Positions 18,733 through 27,637 of a DNA stretch of 64,000 nt are shown here, in pieces. The DNA lies in contig NZ_CANMSJ010000010.1 of the NCBI RefSeq assembly GCF_947500605.1, positions 1 to 64,000 of the forward strand, given 5' to 3'. This DNA is from an uncultured Lacinutrix sp. (GTDB taxonomy: Bacteria > Bacteroidota > Bacteroidia > Flavobacteriales > Flavobacteriaceae). Positions within the stretch are counted from its first letter, which is position 1; every line of letters begins with the position of its first letter. Both the position numbers and the translations under genes were made by a program. A model generated the notes under the pieces. It was not told the DNA's origin and searched no databases. It saw nothing but the letters and a program-made list of their open reading frames with translations.

Positions 18733-20397
18733 TTAATATGCTTTATCATGCACATTTGCAATGGCACGACCAGAAGGTTCGTTCATGTTCTTAAATGCCT
18801 CATCCCACTCTAAAGCAATAGCTGTACTACAAGCTACACTTGCCTCTTGAGGCACACTTAATGCTGCAGCATCACTTGGAAAGTGCTCTTCAAAAATTGA
18901 ACGGTAATAGAATTCTTCTTTATTTTGAGGTGTTTGTATTGGGAATCTATATGCTGCATTCTCCATCTGCTCATCTGTTACTACTGCATCTACAACTTCT
19001 TTAAGCGTATCGATCCAGCTATACCCAACACCGTCGCTAAACTGCTCCTTTTGCCTCCACGCTACACTTTCTGGCAACATGTCTTCAAATGCTTTACGTA
19101 TAACCCATTTTTCCATGCGTTCTCCGTTAATCATTTTATCTTGAGGGTTGATGCGCATTGCAACATCCATGAACTCTTTATCTAAAAATGGTACACGTCC
19201 TTCAATTCCCCAAGCTGCTAAACTTTTGTTAGCTCTTAAACAATCGTACATGTGTAATTTATCTAATTTTCTAACCGTTTCTTCATGAAACTCTTTTGCA
19301 TTTGGCGCTTTATGAAAGTATAAATAACCTCCAAAAATCTCGTCGGCACCTTCACCAGATAAAACCATTTTAATACCCATAGACTTAATAACTCTTGCCA
19401 TTAAATACATTGGTGTACTTGAACGAATAGTTGTGATGTCGTAAGTTTCAATATTATAAATTACATCTTTTATAGCATCTAAACCTTCTTGGATTGTAAA
19501 TTTTATTTCGTGATGTACAGTTCCAATATGGTCTGCAACTTTTTGAGCAGCTGCTAAATCTGGAGAACCTTCTAATCCTACTGCAAATGAATGCGTTTGT
19601 GGATACCAAGCTTCTTTTTCATCTCCAGTCTCAATACGTTTTTGTGCATATTTTTTTGCTATTGCTGATACTACTGAAGAATCTAAACCTCCAGAAAGTA
19701 ACACTCCATAAGGAACATCGCTCATTAATTGTCTGTGCACAGCAGCTTCTAAAGCCTCTTTTACCTCAGCAATACTTGTTTCGTTCTCTTTAACTGCATC
19801 ATATTCACTCCAATCTCTTTTGTACCATTTTACATATTCACCATCTTTACTAGACATATAATGTCCTGGAGGAAATAATTCTATTTTAGTACAAATACCT
19901 TCTAAAGCTTTTAACTCTGAAGCAACATAAAAAGTTCCGTTTTGATCCCATCCTATATATAAAGGAATGATTCCCATATGATCTCTTGCAATAAAATACT
20001 CGTCTTTCTCTGTATCGTAAATAGCAAATCCAAAGATTCCATTCATTTCATCTACAAAGTCAACTCCTTTTTCTTGGTATAAAGCCAAGATAACTTCGCA
20101 GTCACTTTCTGTTTTAAAATCGTACTTACCTTCAAATTGCTTACGTAATTCTCTGTGATTGTATATTTCACCATTTGCCGCTAATACTAATTTATTATCA
20201 GGACTAAATAACGGTTGTTTTCCAGAAGCTGGATCTACAATTGCTAAACGCTCATGAGCTAAAATAGCTTTATCATCACTATAAATACCAGACCAGTCTG
20301 GTCCACGATGACGAATGGTTTTAGACATTTCTAAAACCTGAGGTCTTAAATCTTCACTTTTTTGTTTAAGGTCGAAAGCACATACAATTCCACACAT
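18733..20397 (-). CDS. asnB: Asparagine synthase B (glutamine-hydrolysing)
   Basis: AsnB makes asparagine from aspartate, using ATP and the amide of glutamine. The 554-residue length matches the family. The N-terminal glutaminase domain starts with the nucleophile C2 (MCGIVCAFD), then RHRGPDWSG, AHERLAIVD and NGEIYNH. The synthetase domain has the PP-loop SGGLDSS (about 233-239) and GEGADEIFGGY. It has a GC-rich terminator downstream. No clear promoter consensus was found in the 346 bases upstream. Confidence 0.97.
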   Translation of the reverse strand: MCGIVCAFDLKQKSEDLRPQVLEMSKTIRHRGPDWSGIYSDDKAILAHERLAIVDPASGKQPLFSPDNKLVLAANGEIYNHRELRKQFEGKYDFKTESDCEVILALYQEKGVDFVDEMNGIFGFAIYDTEKDEYFIARDHMGIIPLYIGWDQNGTFYVASELKALEGICTKIELFPPGHYMSSKDGEYVKWYKRDWSEYDAVKENETSIAEVKEALEAAVHRQLMSDVPYGVLLSGGLDSSVVSAIAKKYAQKRIETGDEKEAWYPQTHSFAVGLEGSPDLAAAQKVADHIGTVHHEIKFTIQEGLDAIKDVIYNIETYDITTIRSSTPMYLMARVIKSMGIKMVLSGEGADEIFGGYLYFHKAPNAKEFHEETVRKLDKLHMYDCLRANKSLAAWGIEGRVPFLDKEFMDVAMRINPQDKMINGERMEKWVIRKAFEDMLPESVAWRQKEQFSDGVGYSWIDTLKEVVDAVVTDEQMENAAYRFPIQTPQNKEEFYYRSIFEEHFPSDAAALSVPQEASVACSTAIALEWDEAFKNMNEPSGRAIANVHDKAY

Positions 20398-20743
20398 AAC
20401 TTATATCTTTTAAATTCTTTTTATTATTGATTGTGAAGCAAATATTAAATTAATGTTTCATTTTTAAAACACATAACCCTTAAATGCTTTCATATTAAAA
20501 CTAAAATTAACATTTTAAATATTAAATGAAATTATTTCAATTGAATTTTACGAAAAAAGATTTAAAATTAAAATTCAGAAAACAAATTATTAAGCTATTG
20601 TAAGAAACAACAAAGATAAAAGCACTAAAATTCACAAAACATTAAATAAACGACATAAAAAAACACGCTTCTTTCAATAAAAAAGTAAGCGTGTTATTTA
20701 TTATAAATAGATAGAGAATCCCTAAAACCAAGGATCATCTATT
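20398..20743. other. Intergenic region between asnB and queE
   Basis: 346 AT-rich bases. They hold the queE terminator hairpin at 20662-20695 and the asnB leader. I see no reading frame, repeat or structured RNA. Confidence 0.7.
20662..20695 (-). terminator. Terminator of queE
   Basis: AACACGCTT and AAGCGTGTT form a nine-base stem. On the minus strand it is followed by a run of seven T. It lies 48 bases past the queE stop. Confidence 0.85.
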
Positions 20744-21373
20744 TTAAGGAATATTTAAATACTTATGTGTCTGTAAAGAGACTTTCCATTTTGGGTTAGC
20801 CATAACGTAATCTACAATTAAAGGTACCATTGTATCTCGCTTACTCCATTCTGGTTGCAAATATAAAATACAATCTCCATTTACTTTAGCAGCTTGCTCT
20901 TCCGCGAAGCGAAAATCGTCCTTATTAAAAATAATACATTTTAGTTCGTTGGCATTATCGTAAACGCCTTGTGTTGGGAGTTTCATCTTTTTTGGAGACA
21001 AACAAATCCAATCCCATTGTCCAGACAACTCATAAGCGCCAGAAGTTTCAATATGAATACTCATATCTTCGGCTTTTAACTGCTTTGTTAACTCCGTCAT
21101 GTCCCAAGTTAATGGCTCACCACCTGTAACTACAATAGTCTTGCTGTATTTTTTTGCATTTGCAACAATTTGTTCAATTCCTGTAGGAGGATGTAATTGT
21201 GCATTCCAACTTTCTTTAACATCGCACCAATGGCAACCAACATCACAACCACCAATTCTTATAAAATAAGCAGCAGTACCTTTATGGAATCCCTCACCTT
21301 GTATGGTATAAAACTCCTCCATTAAAGGTAACATTTTTCCTTGATTTACTAAATCTTGAACTTCTTCCGTCAT
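20744..21373 (-). CDS. queE: 7-carboxy-7-deazaguanine synthase
   Basis: QueE is a radical-SAM enzyme that converts 6-carboxytetrahydropterin to 7-carboxy-7-deazaguanine in queuosine synthesis. The cluster motif is GGCDVGCHWCDVKESW (C-x3-C-x2-C). Upstream, EEFYTIQGEGFHKG and downstream VVTGGEPLTWDM are the usual family motifs. I place the start at the ATG at 21373 (209 residues); a longer frame from a TTG at 21382 would fall inside the -7 box. FolE, the first enzyme of the same pathway, is in this window but not adjacent. Confidence 0.93.
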   Translation of the reverse strand: MTEEVQDLVNQGKMLPLMEEFYTIQGEGFHKGTAAYFIRIGGCDVGCHWCDVKESWNAQLHPPTGIEQIVANAKKYSKTIVVTGGEPLTWDMTELTKQLKAEDMSIHIETSGAYELSGQWDWICLSPKKMKLPTQGVYDNANELKCIIFNKDDFRFAEEQAAKVNGDCILYLQPEWSKRDTMVPLIVDYVMANPKWKVSLQTHKYLNIP

Positions 21374-21379
21374 AGCTTG

Positions 21380-21387
21380 CAAAGATA
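21380..21387 (-). promoter_or_regulatory. -7 promoter box 6 bases before the queE ATG
   Basis: TATCTTTG on the minus strand is an exact TAnnTTTG match, 6 bases from the ATG at 21373. The expected transcription start would fall at or within a base or two of the start codon. No clear -33 TTG is seen. Confidence 0.45.
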
Positions 21388-21481
21388 GAAATTAAGTTAA
21401 TCTTTTAAGTCTTTAATTATTCTAATTATTTTTTCTAATTTCGCTTCAATAGCAAAAAATAATTCCCTCAACTAATTCTTA

Positions 21482-22180
21482 ATGAAAAACAATTTTCTGT
21501 CCCTATTAATAGCATCCTTACTTTACACATCCTCTATTTACTCACAAGTTGCAATTGGCACAACAAATCCTGACGATGGCTCTGCGCTTCAAGTAGATAG
21601 TACAACTGGAGCTTTTGTTCCGCCAAGAATGACTACAGACGAAATGAACTTAATTACTACGCCTTTAGTAGGTTCCTTAGTTTTTAATACTTCTGTAAAT
21701 TCTTACTTTGTATACAAAAACGCAGCATGGTCTAGCTTAACAAATAGTTCAATAATTTTAAATAAAAGCTTTTCTTCTAACAATAATGCATTAGAAACTT
21801 CAAACAATACTTATACAAATTTTCCTATTGGAGTGAATGATGTTATTGCTACCAATACAAATATTTATGAAGTTGTTAGTAATGGTGTTGTAAAAATAAA
21901 AGAAAGTGGAAATTATTTATTCACTGCCTCACTTTCAACTAGCAATATGCCAAGCGGGAATAAAAAGTACATTTTAGGCATTTATAAAAACAATGCTTTA
22001 GTAGCTTATTTATCCAGAGGCTTTTCTAGCTTACCAAGTCAAGACTATTGGGGAACTAGTGGAAATGTAATGTATCCTTTTTCTGCAAATGATCTTGTTA
22101 AATTCCGTTATGTTTTAAATAATGATGGGAATACATTAAATGCGAAGTTTATCAATTTTGGGATAACTAAACTTGATTAA
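21482..22180 (+). CDS. Secreted protein with C1q/TNF-like C-terminal domain
   Basis: This 232-residue protein has a signal peptide (residues 1-21, ending SIYSQ). The stretch after it, QVAIGTTNPDDGSALQVDS then GAFVPPRMTTDEM and GSLVFNTSVNSYFVYKNAAW, is a module often seen at the N-terminus of Bacteroidota secreted proteins and fibre-like proteins. The last ~130 residues (FTASLSTSNM, KYILGIYKNN, NDLVKFRYVLNN) look like a C1q-type jelly-roll, which usually trimerises. No T9SS sorting domain is visible. The gene stands alone between queE (divergent) and the HerA-like gene. Confidence 0.7.
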   Translation: MKNNFLSLLIASLLYTSSIYSQVAIGTTNPDDGSALQVDSTTGAFVPPRMTTDEMNLITTPLVGSLVFNTSVNSYFVYKNAAWSSLTNSSIILNKSFSSNNNALETSNNTYTNFPIGVNDVIATNTNIYEVVSNGVVKIKESGNYLFTASLSTSNMPSGNKKYILGIYKNNALVAYLSRGFSSLPSQDYWGTSGNVMYPFSANDLVKFRYVLNNDGNTLNAKFINFGITKLD

Positions 22181-22280
22181 ATTTTAACAATTTAAAACTA
22201 TAAAATTATTTGTTTGCAGTTTTTAAATCATATTTTTTTCTTCATTTTTTTTACTATATTTTTATACAAAATAAATAAAC

Positions 22281-23816
22281 ATGAGCAGACAAGACGAATT
22301 CTTTAAACATATCACAGACGGAAACACCACCAAAGGTGAGTTTATAACCTTAGGTTCTGCAATGTTAGATGGCGAAACCATTAAAGATGCTTTTGTAAAA
22401 ATCCCTTTAAAAACCATGAATCGTCATGGCTTAATTGCTGGAGCTACTGGAACTGGAAAAACAAAAACACTTCAAGTTCTAGCTGAGAATTTAAGCGAGA
22501 AAGGCATTCCTGTTTTGCTTATGGATATAAAAGGTGATTTAAGTGGATTGGCGCAACCAAGTCCTGGTCATGCAAAAATAGACGAACGCCATGCTAAAAT
22601 TGGTTTAGACTTCGAAGCCAAAGGCTTTCCTGTAGAAGTAATGTCTCTGTCTGAACAAGACGGTGTACGTTTACGCGCTACAGTTATTGAATTTGGACCA
22701 GTTTTACTCTCTCGTATATTAGATTTAACAGACACACAATCTGGTGTTGTTGCTGTAATCTTTAAGTATTGCGACGATAATAAACTACCTCTTTTAGATT
22801 TAAAAGATTTCAAAAAAATACTACAATACGCTACCAAAGAAGGAAAAGAAGAGTTTTCTGATGAATATGGTAGAATATCAAGTGCTTCTACCGGAGCTAT
22901 TTTACGTAAAGTTGTAGAAATAGAACAACAAGGTGGAGACTTATTTTTTGGAGAAAAGAGTTTTGAAGTTGAAGATTTATTAAGAACAACAAGAGACGGA
23001 AAAGGTTATATAAATATTATTCGTTTAACAGATGTTCAAGATAAACCAAAACTGTTTTCAACATTCATGTTAAGTCTTTTAGCCGAAATTTATGAAACTA
23101 TGCCTGAGCAAGGCGATTCTGGAAAACCAGAATTAATAATGTTTATAGACGAAGCCCATTTAATTTTTAATGAAGCCTCTAAAGCATTATTAAGTCAAAT
23201 AGAAAGTATTGTTAAATTAATACGTAGTAAAGGCGTTGGTTTATACTTTGTTACTCAAAATCCAACCGATGTCCCAGAAGGTGTATTAAGTCAGCTTGGT
23301 TTAAAAATACAGCATGCTTTACGTGCTTTTACTGCTAAAGACAGAAAAGCAATTAAACTTGCTGCACAAAACTATCCTGATACAGATTATTATGATACTG
23401 CTGAAATTCTAACTTCTCTAGGAACTGGAGAGGCATTAGTATCTGCATTAGACGAAAAAGGGCGTCCTACTCCATTAGCTGCCACTATGATGCGTGCTCC
23501 AATGAGTCGTATGGATGTATTAACTAAAACTGAGTTACAAAACTTACTTGACGACTCTAAACTAGTATTAAAATACAACGAAGAGATCGATAGAGAAAGT
23601 GCTTACGAAATGCTTAACAAAAGAATTGACAAAGCAGAAGAAGCAAAAATTAAAGCCGATGCTAAAGAAGAGAGAGAAGAGGCAGCAACTAAAGCTAAAA
23701 AAGCAAGCAGAACGACAACAAGAAGGAGAAGCACAGCACAAAATCCAATTATTAAAGTTTTAACTAGCGCTACTTTTATAAGGAGTGTTTTTGGCATCTT
23801 AAAAAAGATGATGTAA
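22281..23816 (+). CDS. HerA-like ATPase (DUF853/YjgR family)
   Basis: The 511-residue protein has an FtsK/HerA-type P-loop ATPase core. Walker A is GATGTGKT (54-61), Walker B is LIMFIDEAH (about 285-293), and an RSKGVGLYFVTQNPTDVP sensor region follows. The C-terminus carries a basic coiled segment (EEAKIKADAKEEREEA, then KASRTTTRRRST) and a hydrophobic tail. YjgR-type proteins are predicted DNA-translocating ATPases of unknown role. No NurA nuclease is adjacent, so a HerA-NurA repair pair is not supported. Confidence 0.9.
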   Translation: MSRQDEFFKHITDGNTTKGEFITLGSAMLDGETIKDAFVKIPLKTMNRHGLIAGATGTGKTKTLQVLAENLSEKGIPVLLMDIKGDLSGLAQPSPGHAKIDERHAKIGLDFEAKGFPVEVMSLSEQDGVRLRATVIEFGPVLLSRILDLTDTQSGVVAVIFKYCDDNKLPLLDLKDFKKILQYATKEGKEEFSDEYGRISSASTGAILRKVVEIEQQGGDLFFGEKSFEVEDLLRTTRDGKGYINIIRLTDVQDKPKLFSTFMLSLLAEIYETMPEQGDSGKPELIMFIDEAHLIFNEASKALLSQIESIVKLIRSKGVGLYFVTQNPTDVPEGVLSQLGLKIQHALRAFTAKDRKAIKLAAQNYPDTDYYDTAEILTSLGTGEALVSALDEKGRPTPLAATMMRAPMSRMDVLTKTELQNLLDDSKLVLKYNEEIDRESAYEMLNKRIDKAEEAKIKADAKEEREEAATKAKKASRTTTRRRSTAQNPIIKVLTSATFIRSVFGILKKMM

Positions 23817-23883
23817 AAAGTAAAGCTAATTCTGGTCCTTACCAAAAACAAATAACACAACCCAAATATTATATCACAAAAAA

Positions 23884-23903
23884 GTTTCCGTATTTGCGGA
23901 AAC
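23884..23903. other. Perfect hairpin just upstream of a lipoprotein gene
   Basis: GTTTCCG and CGGAAAC form a seven-base stem with a TATTTG loop, ending 17 bases before the ATG at 23921. A T run follows only when read on the minus strand, where no gene is known. Confidence 0.6.
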
Positions 23904-23920
23904 AAAAGCAAATAACACCA

Positions 23921-24472
23921 ATGAAAAAAATAGTTTTTACTCTACTTACAGTTTCTATACTAATGACATCTTGCAACACAGAAGTCAACCCTTTTTCTAT
24001 ATCTAAGCATAATATTGGCTTATTAACAGATTCTACTCAAGTTAAAGACCTTGAAGCTATTTTTGCAAAAGATTCTATTGTAAAAAAGATAGCCGGAGAC
24101 GAGTTTTTAGGAAATGTAAATGATATTTTAATTTTTGAAAAAGGCGGAAAAAAACTATTAGAATTATCACCAACAGAAGCTTTAGACTCTACTGCAACTA
24201 TTGGCACAATTAAAGTATTAGATTCTCGTTACAAAACAGAAACAGGAATTACAACATTAAGTACATTTGGAGATATTAAAGTAAAACACAAAATATCTAG
24301 TATAGAAAACACCTTACGAAACGTTGTGATTTTAGTAAACGAAAACAATACTTTTTTTACTATTAGCAAAGAAGAATTACCTGGAGAATTACGTTTCGAT
24401 ATGTCTAAAAAAATTGAAGCAGCTAATATTCCCGATACTGCAAAAATTAAATACTTTATGGTTGGTTGGTAA
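23921..24472 (+). CDS. Lipoprotein of unknown function
   Basis: Starting at the ATG at 23921 the 183-residue protein has a compact lipoprotein signal MKKIVFTLLTVSILMTSC, with lipidated C18. A longer frame from 23894 would place charged residues before the signal and run through a hairpin, so I reject it. The mature part has a repeated beta/alpha look (SIVKKIAGDEFLGNVNDILIF, then IGTIKVLDSRY and TLSTFGDIKVKHK). It ends in KIKYFMVGW. I do not recognise a family. Confidence 0.75.
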   Translation: MKKIVFTLLTVSILMTSCNTEVNPFSISKHNIGLLTDSTQVKDLEAIFAKDSIVKKIAGDEFLGNVNDILIFEKGGKKLLELSPTEALDSTATIGTIKVLDSRYKTETGITTLSTFGDIKVKHKISSIENTLRNVVILVNENNTFFTISKEELPGELRFDMSKKIEAANIPDTAKIKYFMVGW

Positions 24473-24547
24473 GTTAATTTCTATTAAGTTATAGACTATT
24501 AAAAACTAAAAATCTTTTTTTAAATAAGAAACAAAAACCATAACTTA

Positions 24548-25522
24548 ATGAATCCTCTTTTTTCAAAACTTCTAATAGACGTTGCCCGTAAAAGAATAGA
24601 AAAAAAGCAGCTAAAAAAGGAGGCCACAACGACTCAAGACATCAGCCTAGTTGTTAACAACATAAAGGTAGAGATAAGTCATGCTATAAAAGAATCTCTT
24701 TTTATAATTATTGGCGTTTTTTCTGCTGGATTTGGACTAAATGGTTTTTTATTACCTAACCGTTTTATAGATGGTGGAGCTACTGGAATTTCTTTATTAA
24801 TTCAAAACATAACCTCTTTATCACTTGGCGTTTTATTACTAATAGTTAATATTCCTTTTCTATTATTAGCCACACGAACTATTAATACAAAATTTGCTGT
24901 AAAAAGTTTTATAGCTATAACTTTTTTAGCCGTTGTAGTGCATTATGTAGATTATCCAACTATAACCGATGACAAGTTATTAATTGCCGTTTTTGGCGGC
25001 TTTTTTTTAGGCTTAGGAATTGGTATGGCAATGCGTGGTGGTAGTGTTATTGATGGTACAGAAGTTTTAGCTATTTATTTAAGCCGTAAATTCTCGCTAA
25101 CTATTGGTGATGTTTTACTCTTAATTAATATTGTTATTTTCTCGGTTGGCGCTTATACACTTTCTATTGAAACTGCTTTATATGCTATTTTAACATACTT
25201 AGCTGCTGCAAAAACCGTTGACTTTGTTGTAGATGGTGTAGAAGAATATGTAGGTGTTACTATCATTTCTGAACACCACGATGCTTTACAAGACATGATT
25301 ACAAACAAATTAGGTCGTGCTTGTACTATTTACGCTGGAAAAGGAGGCTATAATACCAAAGAAAAAGGCTATAATAAAGACATTATTTATACCATTGTAA
25401 CAAGACTAGAACTTGCCAAATTACACACCGAAATAGATAAAATAGATAAAAGTGCTTTTATTATTATGGGCATTGTTAAAGATTTAAGAGGTGGAATGAT
25501 TAAGAAAAAACCACTTAAATAG
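24548..25522 (+). CDS. YitT family membrane protein (DUF161 + DUF2179)
   Basis: The 324-residue protein has a charged N-terminal extension of about 45 residues. Five to six hydrophobic segments follow, with family features GFGLNGFLLPNRFIDGGATG, GIGMAMRGGSVIDGTEVLA and LSRKFSLTIGD. A C-terminal soluble DUF2179 domain (about 240-320) has GRACTIYAGKGGY and IVTRLELAKLH. YitT proteins are uncharacterised integral membrane proteins, possibly transporters with a regulatory C-terminal domain. The cupin gene follows 22 bases downstream. Confidence 0.9.
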   Translation: MNPLFSKLLIDVARKRIEKKQLKKEATTTQDISLVVNNIKVEISHAIKESLFIIIGVFSAGFGLNGFLLPNRFIDGGATGISLLIQNITSLSLGVLLLIVNIPFLLLATRTINTKFAVKSFIAITFLAVVVHYVDYPTITDDKLLIAVFGGFFLGLGIGMAMRGGSVIDGTEVLAIYLSRKFSLTIGDVLLLINIVIFSVGAYTLSIETALYAILTYLAAAKTVDFVVDGVEEYVGVTIISEHHDALQDMITNKLGRACTIYAGKGGYNTKEKGYNKDIIYTIVTRLELAKLHTEIDKIDKSAFIIMGIVKDLRGGMIKKKPLK

Positions 25523-25544
25523 TATTTTTTAAATTGAAATTAAT

Positions 25545-25910
25545 ATGAAAAACAAAAAATATACTATCCAAAACAGTCCGTTTGTTGTACCTACAACCGA
25601 TGGCAAGGTTATAGAAGAACATTTTGGACAAGCAACAGACGGTAATAAAGACATTAGTATTGCACATATGATTGCTCCTGCTGGTTGGAGTGAACCTTTT
25701 CAAACACCCGAATTCGATGAATACACTTATATAATAAAAGGGAAAAAGCAGTTTATTATTGATGGTGAAGAAATTATTTTAGAAGCCGGACAATCTATTA
25801 AAATAGAAAAAAACACTCGCGTACAATATTCAAACCCATTTACTATTGCTTGCGAGTACATTGCTATTTGCACACCTGCTTTTTCAATGGATTTGGTAAA
25901 TAGAGAATAA
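25545..25910 (+). CDS. Cupin-domain protein
   Basis: This 121-residue single-domain cupin has motif 1 as GWSEPFQTPEFDEYTYIIKGK and motif 2 as EAGQSIKIEKNTRVQY. The usual histidines of motif 1 are replaced (EPFQTPEFDE), so metal binding, if any, would differ from the classic site. No pathway is suggested by the neighbours. It lies 22 bases after the YitT gene and probably shares its transcript. Confidence 0.82.
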   Translation: MKNKKYTIQNSPFVVPTTDGKVIEEHFGQATDGNKDISIAHMIAPAGWSEPFQTPEFDEYTYIIKGKKQFIIDGEEIILEAGQSIKIEKNTRVQYSNPFTIACEYIAICTPAFSMDLVNRE

Positions 25911-25962
25911 TAGTATTTCTTATTAAAACAATTACAATAATTCTAAACAAGATCTAGTATAG

Positions 25963-26790
25963 ATGTCTAATACAATAATAAAAATTATAGGTAACTCTTT
26001 AAATGCCATAAGTTATATTTCTCCAAAATATGCTTCGGATAAAGCATTAGATTTATTTGCTACTCCAAGAAAAGGACGCGTTTTAGAGAAACAAAAAGCT
26101 TTTTTAGACTCGGCAGAAACACATCAATTAAAACATGAGAATCTTAATATCTTAACCTATAATTGGAAAGGTACAGGAAAAACTATATTACTCGCTCATG
26201 GTTGGGAAAGTAATACACACCGTTGGGAAGTTTTAATTAATCAACTAAAAGCATTAAATTATAATATTATTGCACTCGATGCTCCTGCACATGGCGCTTC
26301 TAGCGGTAAACAGTTTAATGCCGTTATGTATTCAGAATGTATTCACCTTGTTGCAGAACATTATAAAACGGACATTATAATTGGACATTCGGTTGGCGGA
26401 ATGGCTACAGGTTTTTACCAAAATAAATATCAGAATAAAAATTTAGAAAAACTTATTTTACTTGGAGCACCTTCTGAATTTACAGGCGTATTTAAACGCT
26501 ATGTAGATATGATGGGTTATAATAAACGTATTGAAAACGGACTAAACAATTTAGTTTTAAAACGTTTTAACAATCTACCGTCTTACTTCTCTTTAGCTAC
26601 TTTTGCTAAAAACATAGATACTAAAACACTTATTATTCACGATGTTGAGGATAAAATCATCCCATATAATGATGCTGAGATGATTGCAGAAAACCATAAA
26701 AATGCTACTTTTATCACTACAAAAGGATACGGACACGGTTTACGAAATGAGATTGTTAACAATCATATTCTAGAATATATCGCTAGTTAA
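25963..26790 (+). CDS. Alpha/beta hydrolase
   Basis: This 275-residue hydrolase has no signal peptide. The oxyanion motif is AHGWESNTHRW, then LDAPAHGASSG. The nucleophile elbow is GHSVGG (serine near residue 142), the acid is probably in DVEDKIIP, and the catalytic histidine is in GYGHGLR near residue 263. The substrate is unknown. It is unrelated in detail to the hydrolase at 8485-9336 (GHSVGG here, THSIGG there). Confidence 0.87.
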   Translation: MSNTIIKIIGNSLNAISYISPKYASDKALDLFATPRKGRVLEKQKAFLDSAETHQLKHENLNILTYNWKGTGKTILLAHGWESNTHRWEVLINQLKALNYNIIALDAPAHGASSGKQFNAVMYSECIHLVAEHYKTDIIIGHSVGGMATGFYQNKYQNKNLEKLILLGAPSEFTGVFKRYVDMMGYNKRIENGLNNLVLKRFNNLPSYFSLATFAKNIDTKTLIIHDVEDKIIPYNDAEMIAENHKNATFITTKGYGHGLRNEIVNNHILEYIAS

Positions 26791-26794
26791 ATTG

Positions 26795-26802
26795 TAACTT
26801 TG
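26795..26802 (+). promoter_or_regulatory. -7 promoter box 4 bases before the pseudouridine synthase start
   Basis: TAACTTTG is an exact TAnnTTTG match, followed by CATT and then the ATG at 26807. It begins 4 bases after the upstream hydrolase stop. No TTG is seen at the -33 spacing. Confidence 0.45.
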
Positions 26803-26806
26803 CATT

Positions 26807-27616
26807 ATGGAAGAAAAACTTACTAGACTTAATAAATACCTCAGCGAGGCAGGTTATTGTTCACGTCGCGAAGCAGATAGACTTATAGATGCTGGACGCG
26901 TAACCATTAATGGATCTGTTCCAGAATTAGGAACAAAAGTAACCCAAAACGATGTTGTAGAAGTCGATGGTAAATCGATTACAGAACGTAAAGCAGATTT
27001 TGTATATCTCGCTTTTAATAAACCTGTAGGTATTGTTTGCACAACCGATACTCGCGTTGAAAAAGACAACATTATTGATTATATAAAATATCCTAAACGT
27101 GTTTTTCCTATTGGTAGATTAGATAAACCTAGTGAAGGTTTAATTTTTCTTACAGACGATGGAGACATTGTAAACAAAATTTTACGTGCAAGTAACAATC
27201 ACGATAAAGAATATATTGTAACCGTAGACAAACCAATATCGCAAACGTTTATTAAACGTATGGCTGGAGGTATTTATCTTGAAGACCTAGATAAAACAAC
27301 TAAAAAATGTACGGTTAGAAAAATAGACTCTCATACTTTTAGTATTATTCTAACACAAGGTTTAAACAGACAAATTAGACGTATGTGCGAATATTTAACT
27401 TACGAAGTTACCTCGCTTAAACGTACTCGAATTATGAATATTAAGCTTGATGTCCCTGTAGGTGAATACCGTGAATTTACTGCTGATGAATTAAAGACTT
27501 TAAATATGCTTTTAGTAGATTCAGACAAGCACTACAAAGAATCTAAACAAGATATCAAGTCTACAGAAACTAAAGAAACAAACAAAATTCATTCTATTAA
27601 TAGAAGAAAAGAGTAA
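26807..27616 (+). CDS. rluF: 23S rRNA pseudouridine synthase (RluF type)
   Basis: RluF isomerises a uridine of 23S rRNA and can also act on a tRNA. The 269-residue protein has an N-terminal S4 RNA-binding domain (about 5-60: RLNKYLSEAGYCSRREADRL). The RsuA/RluB/RluE/RluF catalytic motif GRLDKPSEGL follows, with the catalytic D106. The C-terminal motif GLNRQIRRMCEYLTYEV is typical. A lysine/threonine-rich tail is non-conserved. The exact paralogue (RluF versus RluB) is chosen by overall look only. It may have a leaderless transcript. Confidence 0.85.
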   Translation: MEEKLTRLNKYLSEAGYCSRREADRLIDAGRVTINGSVPELGTKVTQNDVVEVDGKSITERKADFVYLAFNKPVGIVCTTDTRVEKDNIIDYIKYPKRVFPIGRLDKPSEGLIFLTDDGDIVNKILRASNNHDKEYIVTVDKPISQTFIKRMAGGIYLEDLDKTTKKCTVRKIDSHTFSIILTQGLNRQIRRMCEYLTYEVTSLKRTRIMNIKLDVPVGEYREFTADELKTLNMLLVDSDKHYKESKQDIKSTETKETNKIHSINRRKE

Positions 27617-27637
27617 TACTATTTAACGTTATAAATT

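Noticed and set aside
22281-23816. HerA-like ATPase as part of a defence system
   Set aside because: No partner nuclease, SIR2, NurA or other defence gene is adjacent; the neighbours are unrelated housekeeping and envelope genes.
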